From CAJBIL01 sp049295655 (GTDB taxonomy: Bacteria; Pseudomonadota; Gammaproteobacteria; Burkholderiales; Rhodocyclaceae): a stretch of 22,470 bases of DNA. Under the pieces are notes generated by a model. It did not search any database and was not told the DNA's origin. It was given only the letters and a program-made list of their open reading frames with translations. Each line of letters begins with the position of its first letter. The stretch's first letter is position 1. The position numbers were made by a program, and so were the translations under genes. The stretch spans positions 1 to 22,470 of the forward strand of contig JBAQRB010000316.1 in the NCBI GenBank assembly GCA_049295655.1, read 5' to 3'. Shown in pieces: positions 15,025-22,470 of this stretch.

Positions 15025-16521
15025 ATGAATCCTTTTCCGCAGGCCCATCGCGTTCCACCCCTTGCGGCTTACCTCTGGGCCTTTTCCGGGACTTTGCTCG
15101 GCTCGCTCTCGCTCAGCCCCTTGCGCCATTTCCTCGACCTGTCGAACGTGGCCTTGCTTTACGTGCTGGGGGTTGTGGTCATAGCCGTCAGCTTCGGACG
15201 CGGCCCGGCGGTGGCGACGGCTTTGTTCGGCTCCTTGTGCTACGCCTACGTCTTTGTTCCGCCGCATTTTTCGCTGGCCATCACCGAAATCCAATACCTG
15301 CTGGCGGCCGGCATCATGCTCGTCGTGGCTTTGCTCGTCAGCCACCTGACTTCCCGCTTGAAACAGCACGCCGATTTCGCCGGCCGCAAGTCGATCGAGA
15401 GCACGACGCTCTACGGCCTGGCGCAGGAACTGGCCGGCGCGCCGACGCCGGACGCGGTGATCGACGCGGTCAGCGAGTTCCTGGCCAGCGCGCTGCAGGC
15501 GCGGCAAATCCGGGTGTTTTTTTCCGGCGATTGCGATTCGGACTGCGGGCCGGCGAATCCGGCACTGCTCAAGCAGTGCGCCGAGCGCAAGGAATTCCTC
15601 TCCAGCCCGACCAGCCAGGGGTGGTTCTACGCCTTGATTCCGCTGACCGCCGCGAGCGGCATCCAGGGCGTCCTCGGCTTCGAGGCGCGCTCTTCCGCGC
15701 TGAAAACCCAGGATGCCGTCGAGTACATCGAAACCGTCGCATCGGTACTGGCCGTCGCCCTCGAACGATCGCATTTCGCCGAGAAGGCGCGCGAAACCGA
15801 GGTCAAGCATGCTGCGGAAGCCTTGCGCAGCTCGATCCTGTCCGCCCTCTCGCACGACCTGCGAACCCCGTTGACGGCACTGGTCGGCATGGCCGAGACC
15901 GTCGCCCTCGGCAAAGCCGCGCCCGAACGGCAAAAACAGATGCTCGAGGCGATCCGGAATCAGGCGCTTTCAATCAGCCAGCAAATGAGCAAGCTGCTCG
16001 ACATGGCGAGGCTCAGCGTCGGGAAAATCCAGCTCAATACCGACTGGCAGCCGGTTGAAGAGGTGCTCGGGGCGACCATGCAGCAGGTCCGTACCCATTG
16101 GCAGGACCGCGAAGTGCGGGTCGACGTGGCGAGCCGCCTGCCGCCGATCAATATCGATGCCGTCCTGATCGAACGCGTGCTGTGGAATCTCGTGGAAAAC
16201 GCGATCAAGTATTCGCCGGTCGAGCGCCCCGTCGACATCGCGGTCAGGCAGGTCGGCCAGCAGATGGAAATCAGCGTGTGCGATGCCGGGGGCGGGATCC
16301 CGGCGGAAAACATGTCCCGCATCTTCGACCTCTTTCAGCGCGGCAGAGCGGAATCCGCGATCCCCGGCGTCGGCCTCGGGCTGTCGATCGCCAGGACCAT
16401 CGTCGAGGCGCACGGCGGCGAGATCTTTGCCGAGAACCGGCCGGCCGGCGGCAGCTGTTTTTGCGTGCGCCTGCCGATCGAGCCGGCGCCCAGTTTCGAA
16501 GAAATGGATCGGCCAGCGTGA
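15025..16521 (+). CDS. Sensor histidine kinase, KdpD C-terminal-like (DUF4118, short form)
   Basis: A 498-residue membrane kinase. Residues about 12-112 form the four-helix DUF4118 membrane domain found in KdpD, about 120-255 a GAF-like sensor region, then the DHp helix SALSHDLRTPLTALVGMAETV with phospho-acceptor His277, and a HATPase domain with NLVENAIKYSP (N box), DAGGGIPAENMSRIFDLF (G1/F) and GVGLGLSIA (G2). Full KdpD is about 890 residues with N-terminal KdpD and Usp domains; these are missing. ATG 15025 (MNPFPQAHRV) begins just before the membrane domain; ATG 14932 would add 31 uncharacteristic residues. Neither has a clear Shine-Dalgarno. The stop overlaps the response regulator start. 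No kdpFABC is in the window, so a K+ role is only suggested. Confidence 0.88.
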   Translation: MNPFPQAHRVPPLAAYLWAFSGTLLGSLSLSPLRHFLDLSNVALLYVLGVVVIAVSFGRGPAVATALFGSLCYAYVFVPPHFSLAITEIQYLLAAGIMLVVALLVSHLTSRLKQHADFAGRKSIESTTLYGLAQELAGAPTPDAVIDAVSEFLASALQARQIRVFFSGDCDSDCGPANPALLKQCAERKEFLSSPTSQGWFYALIPLTAASGIQGVLGFEARSSALKTQDAVEYIETVASVLAVALERSHFAEKARETEVKHAAEALRSSILSALSHDLRTPLTALVGMAETVALGKAAPERQKQMLEAIRNQALSISQQMSKLLDMARLSVGKIQLNTDWQPVEEVLGATMQQVRTHWQDREVRVDVASRLPPINIDAVLIERVLWNLVENAIKYSPVERPVDIAVRQVGQQMEISVCDAGGGIPAENMSRIFDLFQRGRAESAIPGVGLGLSIARTIVEAHGGEIFAENRPAGGSCFCVRLPIEPAPSFEEMDRPA

Positions 16522-17207
16522 GCGAGATGGAAACCATCCTGATCGTCGAGGACGAACAGCAGATCCGGGAAGCCGTCGCGACCGCCCTCGAGTGCGAGGG
16601 CTTCAAGGTCTGCGAGGCCGGAACCGCGAGCCGGGCGACCGAGCAGGCGGCGTCGCATCGCCCCGACCTCGTGATTCTCGACCTCGGGCTGCCGGATCGG
16701 GACGGCGTCGATTTCATTCGCGACTACCGCGCCTGGTCGGCGACGCCGATTCTGATCCTGTCGGCGCGCAGCGAGGAGGGCAGCAAGGTCGATGCGCTCG
16801 ACGCCGGTGCCGACGACTATCTGACCAAGCCGTTCGGCATCGCCGAATTGCTGGCCCGGGTGCGCGCCTTGCTGCGCCGGCGTCAGCCCGGCCAGCAGAC
16901 GTCCGAACCCAATATCCAGTTTTCCGACTACGTCATCGACTGCGTCAATCGGGTCGTGACGCGCCACGGCGAGACGATCCACCTGACCCAGATCGAGTAT
17001 CGCCTGCTCGTCTATCTGGCGGCCAACCCCGGCCGGGTGCTGACGCATCGCCACCTCCTCGCGCAGGTGTGGGGCGGACAGGCGGTCGGGAATCACCAGT
17101 ACCTGCGGGTCTATGTCGGCCATCTGCGGCAGAAGATCGAGGACACCCCCGCGCAGCCACGGCACATCGTCACCGAGATCGGCGTCGGCTACCGTTTTCA
17201 ACCCTGA
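16518..17207 (+). CDS. OmpR/PhoB-family response regulator, KdpE-like
   Basis: A 229-residue partner of the preceding kinase. The receiver domain starts METILIVEDEQQIREAV, with the acidic pair, phospho-acceptor Asp55 in LVILDLGLPDRDG, and Lys104 in YLTKPFG. A winged-helix DNA-binding domain (about 130-228) contains HLTQIEYRLLVYLAANPGRVLTHRHLLAQVWG and ends YVGHLRQKIEDTPAQPRHIVTEIGVGYRF, matching KdpE well. GTG 16518 overlaps the kinase stop as GTGA, implying coupling; ATG 16527 is an alternative three codons in. Its targets could include the downstream genes, but no repeat operator was identified. Confidence 0.9.
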   Translation: MSEMETILIVEDEQQIREAVATALECEGFKVCEAGTASRATEQAASHRPDLVILDLGLPDRDGVDFIRDYRAWSATPILILSARSEEGSKVDALDAGADDYLTKPFGIAELLARVRALLRRRQPGQQTSEPNIQFSDYVIDCVNRVVTRHGETIHLTQIEYRLLVYLAANPGRVLTHRHLLAQVWGGQAVGNHQYLRVYVGHLRQKIEDTPAQPRHIVTEIGVGYRFQP

Positions 17208-17237
17208 TCGTTTCAACCACTCTACTGAAATGCCTTT

Positions 17238-18014
17238 ATGAGCGCCTATAGCACCGAGACCGTCTTATCCGTCCACCACTGGAACGACACGCTTTTTTCC
17301 TTCCGTTGCACGCGCGCCTCGAGCCTGCGCTTTGTCAGCGGCCAGTTCGTCATGATCGGCCTCGAGGTCGATGGCCGGCCGCTGACCCGTGCCTACAGCA
17401 TCGCCAGCGCCAGCCATGAAGAGCATCTGGAATTTTTCAGCATCAAGGTCGAAAACGGCCCGTTGACCTCGCGCCTGCAGCACCTGAAGGTCGGCGATCC
17501 GGTGCTGATCAGCCGCAAGCCGACGGGAACGCTGGTTCTGCGCGACCTGAAGCCCGGCAAGCGCCTGTTCATGTTCGCCACCGGGACGGGGCTGGCGCCG
17601 TTCATGAGCCTGATCCACGAACCGGAAACCTACGAGCGTTTCGAGAAAATCATCCTGATCCACGGTGTTCGCTGGACCAACGAGCTGGCCTATCACGACT
17701 ACATCGAGGAAGATCTCCGGGATCACGAATACCTCGGCGAGATGATCCGCGAACAGCTGGTCTATTATCCGACGGTTACCCGCGAACCTTTCCGCAACGA
17801 AGGCCGCCAGACCGACCTGATCGTATCCGGTAAACTGTTTGCCGATATCGGCGAAGCGCCGTTCGACCCCGCAACAGATCGCGGCATGATCTGCGGCAGC
17901 CCGGCGATGTTGAAGGAAATCTCGGCAATGCTCGATGGCTTCGGCTTCAAAATTTCCCCGCGTATCGGGGAAATGGGCGATTACGTCATCGAGCGGGCGT
18001 TTGTCGAACAATAA
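17238..18014 (+). CDS. fpr: Ferredoxin/flavodoxin-NADP+ reductase
   Basis: A 258-residue FAD enzyme of the bacterial FNR family (subclass I by length and pattern) that exchanges electrons between NADPH and ferredoxin or flavodoxin in the cytoplasm. The FAD-binding RAYS motif is at residues 51-54 (PLTRAYSIASA), the NADP-binding GTGLAPFMSLI at about 116, and GSPAMLKEIS near the end. The C-terminus is ERAFVEQ; a final Val-Glu-x pattern is usual in bacterial Fpr. No obvious Shine-Dalgarno precedes the ATG. It lies 30 bases after the response regulator and 18 bases before the transporter, so the four genes may be one unit. Confidence 0.93.
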   Translation: MSAYSTETVLSVHHWNDTLFSFRCTRASSLRFVSGQFVMIGLEVDGRPLTRAYSIASASHEEHLEFFSIKVENGPLTSRLQHLKVGDPVLISRKPTGTLVLRDLKPGKRLFMFATGTGLAPFMSLIHEPETYERFEKIILIHGVRWTNELAYHDYIEEDLRDHEYLGEMIREQLVYYPTVTREPFRNEGRQTDLIVSGKLFADIGEAPFDPATDRGMICGSPAMLKEISAMLDGFGFKISPRIGEMGDYVIERAFVEQ

Positions 18015-18032
18015 CTGACGAAAGATATCCCC

Positions 18033-19409
18033 ATGCGCCCCATCCCGAGCTTCCTGTTCCCGGTTGCCCTGTTTCCATTGCAGGCCTCTGCTGCCGGGAA
18101 TTTGCCGACCGTTGCCGGAATTCCGGTCGATTTCATCCTTTTCGCGGCGACGCTGCTGGGCGTTGCGCTGTTTCACAACGCCACGCTGCAGGTCGCGCTG
18201 ACCGGGCTTCTGAGCATCAGCCTGTACAAGATCGTCTTCACCGGCTTCAACACCGGCGCCGGGATCATGGGCTTTTTCGGCCACCTCGGGCACGAGTGGG
18301 TGACGCTGGCCAACCTGTTTTGTCTGTTGACCGGCTTTGCCCTGCTCGCGCGACATTTCGAGAAGAGCCACGTGCCGGTGATTCTGCCGAGGTTCCTTCC
18401 CGACGACTGGAAGGGAGGCTTTGTCCTGCTGGTCATGGTTTTCGTGATTTCCAGCTTCCTCGACAACATCGCGGCCGCGCTGATCGGCGGCGCCATGGCG
18501 CACCAGCTGTTCAAGGCCAGGGTGCACATCGGATTCCTGGCGGCCATCGTCGCGGCATCGAATGCCGGCGGGGCGGGTTCCGTGGTCGGCGACACGACGA
18601 CCACGATGATGTGGATCGACGGCATCAGTCCCGGCGTCGTTTTTCACGCCTACGCGGCAGCCGTCGTTGCCTTGCTGATCACGGCCTATTTCGCGGCCAG
18701 GCAGCAGCATGCCTATTCGCCGATGATCAAGGGCGGGCACGAACACGCCAAGGTCGATTGGGGACGCTTGTTCATCGTCATGCTGATGCTGCTGTTCGCG
18801 ATCGGCGCCAACATCACGGTCAATGTGAAATTTTCCGATCTGGCCGACAAGTTTCCCTTCATCGGCGTCGCCCTCTGGGCGGCCATCGCGCTGACCGTCA
18901 AGGTGCGCCGCCACGACTGGGAATTGCTGCCGGATACGATCCGGGGCTCGGTTTTCCTGCTGTCGCTGGTCACCTGCGCATCGATGATGCCGGTCGAACA
19001 ACTCCCCGTCGCCTCCTGGCAGAGCGCGATGGCACTGGGGTTCGTCTCCGCGGTGTTCGACAACATTCCGCTGACCGCGCTGGCCTTGCGTCAGGGCGGT
19101 TTCGACTGGGGTTTTCTCGCCTATGCCGTCGGCTTTGGCGGCTCGATGCTGTGGTTCGGCTCGTCGGCCGGCGTCGCGCTGGCCAGCATGTACCCGGAGG
19201 CCCGCTCAGCCGGGCAATGGCTGCGTCACGGCTGGCACGTGACGCTGGCTTACGTCGTCGGCTTCTTCTTCATGCTGGCCGTCCTCGGCTGGCATCCGCA
19301 GCCACCGCACAAGAAATCGGTTGAAGCGGTCGGCAGCCAGAACGTTCAGGTTCCGGCGGGGCGGCTGGCGCCATCGATACGCTCGATAGCTCGTTCAACA
19401 GGGGTTTGA
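18033..19409 (+). CDS. Ion-transporter-superfamily permease (CitMHS/NhaD-like)
   Basis: A 458-residue polytopic membrane protein. Two halves carry similar signatures: SSFLDNIAAALIGGAMA followed by VAASNAGGAGSVVGDTTTTMMW, and SAVFDNIPLTALALRQGG followed by GFGGSMLWFGSSAGVALAS. These paired DN(I) and glycine-rich motifs are typical of the IT superfamily (citrate carriers, NhaD Na+/H+ antiporters, ArsB). It best recalls the CitMHS_2-type putative citrate transporters; whether it moves citrate or Na+/H+ cannot be decided by eye. The first residues, MRPIPSFLFPVALFPLQASAAG, resemble a signal sequence or first membrane helix. The last 45 or so residues are a hydrophilic tail. It follows fpr closely, and no terminator hairpin was seen after it. 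Confidence 0.8.
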   Translation: MRPIPSFLFPVALFPLQASAAGNLPTVAGIPVDFILFAATLLGVALFHNATLQVALTGLLSISLYKIVFTGFNTGAGIMGFFGHLGHEWVTLANLFCLLTGFALLARHFEKSHVPVILPRFLPDDWKGGFVLLVMVFVISSFLDNIAAALIGGAMAHQLFKARVHIGFLAAIVAASNAGGAGSVVGDTTTTMMWIDGISPGVVFHAYAAAVVALLITAYFAARQQHAYSPMIKGGHEHAKVDWGRLFIVMLMLLFAIGANITVNVKFSDLADKFPFIGVALWAAIALTVKVRRHDWELLPDTIRGSVFLLSLVTCASMMPVEQLPVASWQSAMALGFVSAVFDNIPLTALALRQGGFDWGFLAYAVGFGGSMLWFGSSAGVALASMYPEARSAGQWLRHGWHVTLAYVVGFFFMLAVLGWHPQPPHKKSVEAVGSQNVQVPAGRLAPSIRSIARSTGV

Positions 19410-19473
19410 AGCGGCTGCGGCAGGGTTGTTTTCCCGGTTTGGAAAATTGATTCGCTTTTTAACCGGCAAATGC

Positions 19474-19501
19474 TTGACTTGCCGCGCAGCGCCCGTATAA
19501 T
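19474..19501 (+). promoter_or_regulatory. tRNA-Val promoter, TTGACT-N16-TATAAT
   Basis: TTGACT (19474-19479) and a perfect TATAAT (19496-19501) are 16 bases apart, followed by the GC-rich discriminator GCGGCC typical of stringently controlled stable-RNA promoters. The predicted start near 19508 leaves a leader of about 35 bases before the tRNA. It is the strongest promoter seen in the window and may also serve thrS through read-through. Confidence 0.85.
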
Positions 19502-19542
19502 GCGGCCTTCTTTGATGTCGCAAGCAGCTCAGGCGACAAAGA

Positions 19543-19619
19543 AGGCGCGTAGCTCAGCTGGTTAGAGCACCACCTTGACATGGTGGGGGTCGTTGGTTCG
19601 AGTCCAATCGCGCCTACCA
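19543..19619 (+). tRNA. tRNA-Val (anticodon GAC)
   Basis: A complete 77-base tRNA with encoded CCA. The acceptor stem AGGCGCG pairs with CGCGCCT, the D arm begins GCTCAGCTGGTTAGAGC, the anticodon stem-loop is CCACC-TTGACAT-GGTGG with anticodon GAC (reads GUC/GUU), and the T arm has TTGG-TTCGAGT-CCAA. The discriminator base is A. It lies between its own promoter and a strong terminator. Confidence 0.97.
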
Positions 19620-19626
19620 AACATTT

Positions 19627-19659
19627 AAAAGCCAGAGCGAGTCTCTGGCTTTTTTTTTT
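19627..19659 (+). terminator. Rho-independent terminator after tRNA-Val, directly before thrS
   Basis: GCCAGAG (19631-19637) pairs with CTCTGGC (19643-19649) around a 5-base loop, extended by flanking A and T pairs, and is followed by ten T residues (19650-19659). This is a near-ideal intrinsic terminator. It ends only 18 bases before the thrS start codon. Confidence 0.95.
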
Positions 19660-19677
19660 GTTTCCGGGGGTCGGAAA

Positions 19678-21594
19678 ATGCCGGTCATTACTCTGCCTGA
19701 TGGCTCTCAACGGGAATTCGCGCAGCCGGTCACGGTTGCCGAAGTCGCTCAAAGCATTGGCGCCGGTCTGGCGCGCGCTGCGTTGGCCGGCAAGGTCGAC
19801 GGCGTTCTGGTCGATACCTCGTTCCGCATCGAAACCGACGTTCAGCTCGGCATCGTCACGGAAAAAGACGCCGAGAGCGTCGATATCATCCGCCATTCCA
19901 CGGCGCACCTGCTCGCTTATGCCGTCAAGGAGCTGTTTCCCGAAGCGCAGGTGACGATCGGTCCGGCCATCGAAAACGGTTTTTACTACGATTTCGCCTA
20001 CAAGCGTCCGTTTACGCCCGAAGATCTGCTGGCCATCGAAAAGCGCATGGCCGAGCTGGCCAAGCGCGATATCCCGATCACCCGTGAAGTCTGGAAGCGC
20101 GACGATGCGATTGCATTCTTCAAATCGATCGGCGAAGCCTACAAGGCCGAGTTGATCGACGCCATTCCGGCCGGCGAGGACGTTTCGCTTTATCGCGAGG
20201 GCGAGTTCATCGATCTGTGCCGCGGTCCGCACGTGCCGTCGACCGCGCGGCTCAAGGTCTTCAAGCTGATGAAGGTGGCCGGCGCCTACTGGCGCGGCGA
20301 TCATCGCAACGAGCAGCTGCAGCGCATCTACGGAACGGCTTGGCTCAAGAAGGAAGATCAGGACGCCTATCTGCACATGCTCGAAGAGGCCGAGAAGCGC
20401 GACCACCGCCGGCTCGGTCGCCAGCTTGACCTCTTCCATCTGCAGGAAGAGGCGCCGGGCATGGTCTTCTGGCACCCGAAGGGCTGGACGGTCTGGCAGG
20501 AAATCGAGCAGTACATGCGCCGCGTGCTCAACGATCACGGCTACAGCGAAGTGAAGACGCCGATGGTCATGGATCGCACCCTGTGGGAGCGTTCGGGCCA
20601 CTGGCAGAATTACGCCGAGCACATGTTCACCACGGCTTCCGAGCATCGCGACTACGCGGTCAAGCCGATGAACTGTCCGGGGCATATCCAGATTTTCAAT
20701 CAGGGCCTGCGCAGCTATCGCGATCTGCCGCTGCGTCTCGCCGAATTCGGCTCGTGCCACCGCAACGAGCCGTCGGGTGCGCTGCACGGCATCATGCGCG
20801 TGCGTGGCTTCGTCCAGGACGACGCGCACATCTTCTGCATGGATGCGCAAATCCTGCCCGAAACCTCGGCCTTCATCGACCTCTTGCAACGGGTTTACGC
20901 CGATTTCGGCTTTACCGACATCCTGGTCAAGCTGTCCACCCGTCCTGAGAAGCGGATCGGTTCCGACGAGGCTTGGGACAAGGCCGAGGCGGCACTGGCG
21001 CAGGCGCTCGACGCCAAGGCGCTGAAGTACGATCTGCAGCCGGGCGAGGGGGCTTTCTACGGCCCGAAGATCGAGTTTTCGCTGAAGGATTGCCTCGGTC
21101 GCGTCTGGCAGTGCGGCACGCTGCAGCTGGATTTTGCGCTGCCGCAACGCTTGGGGGCCGAATACGTTGGCGAGGACAACGAGCGCCACGTGCCGGTGAT
21201 GCTGCATCGCGCCATTCTCGGCTCGCTCGAGCGCTTCATCGGGATCCTGATCGAAAACTATGCTGGCGCCATGCCTTTGTGGCTGGCACCGGTGCAGGTC
21301 GTGGTTCTGAATATCTCGGAAAAGCAGGGCGATTACGCTGCGCATGTTGCAAAAACGCTACGGCAGGCCGGCTTGCGCGTCGAGTGCGATTTGCGCAACG
21401 AGAAAATTACCTATAAAATACGCGAACATAGCTTGAACAAGCTGCCCTACCAGATCGTCGTTGGCGACAAGGAAATGGCAGCCAGTCTGGTGGCCGTGCG
21501 TACACGCAGCGGTCAGGATCTCGGGCAAATGCCTGTCGAGGCCCTGATTGAGCGACTTCTCTCTGAAGTTGCCGCGCGTAGTGGCACGGCTTAA
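19678..21594 (+). CDS. thrS: Threonyl-tRNA synthetase
   Basis: A full-length 638-residue class II synthetase that charges tRNA-Thr. Domains in order: TGS (1-62); editing domain with HSTAH (His73, His77) and CRGPH (Cys181, His185), the residues that clear mischarged Ser-tRNA; catalytic core (about 245-535) with the zinc ligands Cys333 (MNCPGH), His384 (DDAHIFC) and His510 (VMLHRAILGSLERF); and the anticodon-binding domain (about 540-635). The start ATG 19678 has GGGGG upstream at fair spacing. It heads thrS-infC-rpmI-rplT. The untranslated stretch after the terminator is only 18 bases, too short to contain a promoter, so transcription must come from upstream of the hairpin. Confidence 0.98.
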   Translation: MPVITLPDGSQREFAQPVTVAEVAQSIGAGLARAALAGKVDGVLVDTSFRIETDVQLGIVTEKDAESVDIIRHSTAHLLAYAVKELFPEAQVTIGPAIENGFYYDFAYKRPFTPEDLLAIEKRMAELAKRDIPITREVWKRDDAIAFFKSIGEAYKAELIDAIPAGEDVSLYREGEFIDLCRGPHVPSTARLKVFKLMKVAGAYWRGDHRNEQLQRIYGTAWLKKEDQDAYLHMLEEAEKRDHRRLGRQLDLFHLQEEAPGMVFWHPKGWTVWQEIEQYMRRVLNDHGYSEVKTPMVMDRTLWERSGHWQNYAEHMFTTASEHRDYAVKPMNCPGHIQIFNQGLRSYRDLPLRLAEFGSCHRNEPSGALHGIMRVRGFVQDDAHIFCMDAQILPETSAFIDLLQRVYADFGFTDILVKLSTRPEKRIGSDEAWDKAEAALAQALDAKALKYDLQPGEGAFYGPKIEFSLKDCLGRVWQCGTLQLDFALPQRLGAEYVGEDNERHVPVMLHRAILGSLERFIGILIENYAGAMPLWLAPVQVVVLNISEKQGDYAAHVAKTLRQAGLRVECDLRNEKITYKIREHSLNKLPYQIVVGDKEMAASLVAVRTRSGQDLGQMPVEALIERLLSEVAARSGTA

Positions 21595-21620
21595 TTTTTG
21601 TCAGAACAAGGAGCGGGACC

Positions 21621-22142
21621 ATCGCACTGCAAAAGGCGCAACGCGTTAACGAAGAGATCAACGCACCAGAAATTCGTCTCGTAGGTGTAGAAGGCGAGCC
21701 GCTCGGGATCGTCAGCGTCAGGGCTGCATTGCAGCTGGCCGAAGAGGCGGGCGTTGATCTGGTTGAGATCGCCCCGATGGCGCAGCCACCTGTCTGCCGG
21801 ATCATGGACTTCGGCAAGTTCAAGTATCAGGAACAGAAGCGGCAGCACGAGCAGAAGCTCAAGCAGAAGCAGGTTCAGGTCAAGGAAGTCAAGTTCCGTC
21901 CGGGTACCGACGAAAACGACTATCAGATCAAGCTGCGCAACATGACGCGCTTCCTGCAGGAAGAAGACAAGGTCAAGGTGACCCTGCGCTTCCGCGGCCG
22001 TGAAATGGCCCACCAGGAAATCGGCATGCGCCAGATTGAGCGCATCAAGACCGATCTCCAGGAATTCGCGATGGTCGAGCAGATGCCCAAGATGGAAGGT
22101 CGTCAGATGGTGATGATCCTGACGCCGCACAAGAAAAAGTAG
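21621..22142 (+). CDS. infC: Translation initiation factor IF-3, non-canonical ATC start
   Basis: A 173-residue IF-3 that binds the 30S subunit and checks start-codon and initiator-tRNA pairing. The protein reads (M)ALQKAQRVNEEINAPEIRLVGVEGEPLGIVS through the N-domain, a lysine-rich linker (YQEQKRQHEQKLKQKQVQVKEVKF) and the C-domain ending MKMEGRQMVMILTPHKKK-like. There is no ATG, GTG or TTG where the family begins. ATC at 21621 stands seven bases after AAGGAG and gives the normal N-terminus. Rare AUU/AUC/AUA starts are the known device by which IF-3 limits its own translation. An ATG-only prediction would begin at 21807 or, with TTG, at 21729, and lose the N-domain. It starts 26 bases after thrS. 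Confidence 0.95.
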   Translation: MALQKAQRVNEEINAPEIRLVGVEGEPLGIVSVRAALQLAEEAGVDLVEIAPMAQPPVCRIMDFGKFKYQEQKRQHEQKLKQKQVQVKEVKFRPGTDENDYQIKLRNMTRFLQEEDKVKVTLRFRGREMAHQEIGMRQIERIKTDLQEFAMVEQMPKMEGRQMVMILTPHKKK

Positions 22143-22241
22143 CATTTGTTTCAGGCAGTTGTAGCACCCATAAGTGATATCAGGTTGAAAGTACTCCCGT
22201 CGGGGGACACCTGCTGTCATGTTTAGAACAGGAGCATTCCA
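22143..22241 (+). promoter_or_regulatory. infC-rpmI leader, possible ribosomal protein L20 control region
   Basis: The 99-base gap between infC and rpmI is long for this packed operon. It includes a GC hairpin around CTCCCGTCGGGGG (about 22193-22206) and a good Shine-Dalgarno, ACAGGAG, before rpmI. In E. coli, L20 binds an rRNA-like structure in the equivalent region and represses rpmI-rplT; a similar role here is inferred from position, not from a matched motif. Confidence 0.35.
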
Positions 22242-22439
22242 ATGCCCAAAATGAAGACCAAGAGTGGCGCCAAAAAGCGCTTCAAGGTCAGCGCAAGTGG
22301 CCGTATCAAGCGCGGACAGGCGTTCAAGCGCCACATCCTGACCAAGAAAACCACCAAGGCCAAGCGTCAACTGCGCGGCACAACCGGAGTGCATGACTCC
22401 GACAAGGCCATGGTTCGCGCCATGCTGCCTTACGCTTAA
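22242..22439 (+). CDS. rpmI: Ribosomal protein bL35
   Basis: A 65-residue, strongly basic 50S protein of normal length. MPKMKTKSGAKKRFKVSASGRIKRGQAFKRHILTKKTTKAKRQLRGT is the standard bL35 sequence. ATG 22242 follows ACAGGAG at good spacing. Its stop overlaps the rplT Shine-Dalgarno (AAGGAG), so rplT translation is probably coupled to it. Confidence 0.98.
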   Translation: MPKMKTKSGAKKRFKVSASGRIKRGQAFKRHILTKKTTKAKRQLRGTTGVHDSDKAMVRAMLPYA

Positions 22440-22450
22440 GGAGATTAAAG

Positions 22451-22470
22451 ATGCCCCGAGTTAAACGTGG
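22451..22470 (+). CDS. rplT: Ribosomal protein bL20, first codons only
   Basis: The window ends after MPRVKR, the usual start of bL20. The ATG lies behind AAGGAG, which overlaps the rpmI stop. Position directly after rpmI supports the call. Only 20 bases are present. Confidence 0.9.

Noticed and set aside
17265..19001. 578-codon minus-strand frame opposite fpr and the permease gene
   Set aside because: Mirror frame with a composition rich in Gln, Asp and Arg typical of antisense GC-rich translation.
19459..21345. 628-codon minus-strand frame opposite thrS
   Set aside because: It runs through the tRNA-Val gene and terminator, which are certain, and mirrors thrS.

Overview
The window is about 65% GC and reads as a chromosomal segment of a betaproteobacterium, most likely in or near the Rhodocyclales (Dechloromonas/Azonexus/Azospira-like). 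The clues are a stand-alone heptose kinase followed by hldD and cysM, a thrS-infC-rpmI-rplT operon behind a tRNA-Val(GAC), and the sbp-cysTWA sulfate transporter. The taxonomic call is inference; no marker was aligned.

Layout. (1) 1-3090, plus strand: 3' end of hldA/rfaE1, hldD, cysM and a PolB-like 3'-5' exonuclease, tightly packed. (2) 3112-8741, minus strand: a YbaL-type cation/proton antiporter with an RCK domain, a TetR-family regulator, and a 988-residue GAF-PAS3-GGDEF-EAL protein with both catalytic centres intact. (3) 8742-8983: a short gap with a nested inverted-repeat element and a consensus-like promoter, possibly an undescribed structured RNA. (4) 8984-14820, minus strand: sulfate assimilation, sbp-cysT-cysW-cysA and cysK. 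Between cysA and cysK, about 1 kb holds no intact gene, only a decayed serine acetyltransferase (minus) with a 12-bp repeat array at its 3' end and a decayed EAL-domain gene (plus). (5) 15025-19409, plus strand: KdpD/KdpE-like kinase and response regulator, ferredoxin-NADP reductase, and an ion-transporter-superfamily permease. (6) 19474-22470, plus strand: tRNA-Val with promoter and strong terminator, then thrS, infC (ATC start), rpmI and the first bases of rplT.

How the genes work together. Region 1 makes an ADP-heptose precursor for LPS and cysteine from O-acetylserine. Region 4 imports sulfate and contains cysteine synthase A; the serine acetyltransferase that should supply its substrate is broken here, so an intact copy is expected elsewhere if the assembly is right. 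The sbp promoter has an upstream LysR-type box suggestive of CysB, and a terminator after sbp probably keeps binding protein in excess over the permease. In region 6 the thrS start lies 18 nt after the tRNA-Val terminator, so thrS must depend on read-through or on an upstream promoter.

No CRISPR array, insertion sequence, prophage or obvious defence system was seen. The observations most worth following are the structured element at 8800-8935, the paired decayed genes at 9979-10890, and the tRNA-terminator-thrS arrangement.
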